DNA of 40,963 nucleotides from an uncultured Collinsella sp. (GTDB lineage: Bacteria > Actinomycetota > Coriobacteriia > Coriobacteriales > Coriobacteriaceae): NCBI GenBank assembly GCA_900551815.1, contig URXE01000010.1, forward strand, positions 1-40,963, written 5' to 3'. Position numbers and translations under genes: made by a program. The notes under the pieces were generated by a model. The model saw only the letters and a list, made by a program, of their open reading frames with translations, had not been told where the DNA came from and ran no database searches. Positions 40,914 through 40,963 of this stretch are shown piece after piece (position 1 is the stretch's first letter; every line of letters begins with the position of its first letter).

Positions 40914-40963
40914 TGCGGACAGAAAGTTGGACCGCGGGGCGGTCCGGACTGGAGGTTCGCATG
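40914..40963 (+). mobile_element. Left end of an IS3-like insertion sequence
   Basis: From TGCGGACAGAAAGTTGGAC (IS3-like terminal sequence beginning TG) the DNA no longer encodes PTS sequence. A perfect GGACCGC-GGG-GCGGTCC palindrome (40929-40945) follows. Then GGAGG (40951-40955) and an ATG at 40961-40963 on the plus strand fit the leader and start of a transposase gene. The family is inferred from the end sequence alone. Confidence 0.55.

Overview
The window looks like a chromosomal piece of a GC-rich anaerobic Coriobacteriia genome. A Collinsella-like gut actinobacterium is my best guess. This rests on gene content and protein style: a SEC-C-tagged methionine aminopeptidase, an M18 aminopeptidase, a group-III-like phosphofructokinase, a Dxs-like enzyme and sucrose/PTS genes beside an insertion sequence. 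It was not tested by any search. No rRNA, tRNA or CRISPR array was seen.

Layout. 1-1832 (minus): the first bases of a gene leaving the left edge, a decayed C-terminal piece of a PII protein, a CmpB-like membrane protein and an HD hydrolase. 2061-3842: a Dxs-like TPP enzyme with a terminator, followed by an unusual array of three 57-bp palindromes. 4300-8586: an amino-acid ABC importer operon (binding protein, two permeases, ATPase) ending in a class-I-amidotransferase-type gamma-glutamyl hydrolase. 8692-10952 (minus): a GGDEF-like/REC/HD-GYP regulator and an HPt protein. 11164-15031: an alpha/beta hydrolase, a radical SAM protein, Map and a 2-hydroxyacid dehydrogenase. 15264-16131 (minus): a RelB-like/PIN toxin-antitoxin pair behind an AT-rich promoter. 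16348-20200: M18 aminopeptidase, an Ntn-type amide hydrolase and PFK. 20742-26347 (minus): a response regulator, histidine kinase and MacB/FtsX-type ABC exporter module. 26576-27154: Ogt. 27901-33196: aspartate-family amino-acid genes, with lysC and asd leftward and thrC and thrB rightward from a shared divergent region (no hom in the window). 33561-38296 (minus): EngB GTPase, MTA/SAH nucleosidase, a class-A-beta-lactamase-like protein, PFL-activating enzyme and a DegV protein. 38573-40913 (minus): sucrose-6-phosphate hydrolase and a PTS IIC gene cut by an IS end that carries its own start codon in the last three bases.

The most interesting content is between the genes. (i) Four full copies and one half copy of a large nested hairpin have diverged but complementary arms, yet keep an internal loop (GTCCTC opposite TGCGGA). 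Three of the full copies also share a bulged T and a TTC apical loop. Those same three start 17-24 nt after a stop codon, in the sense orientation (pfk, asd, thrB). (ii) A six-repeat array at 3899-4116 has exact geometry: 35 bp within pairs, 45-46 bp between them. (iii) Two copies of a hairpin element show compensatory base changes. (iv) A dispersed REP-like family has a TGTCCC core. (v) A 172-bp foldback element lies beside GC-rich tandem repeats. These suggest several independent families of small palindromic elements, at least one of which looks like a maintained RNA or DNA structure.
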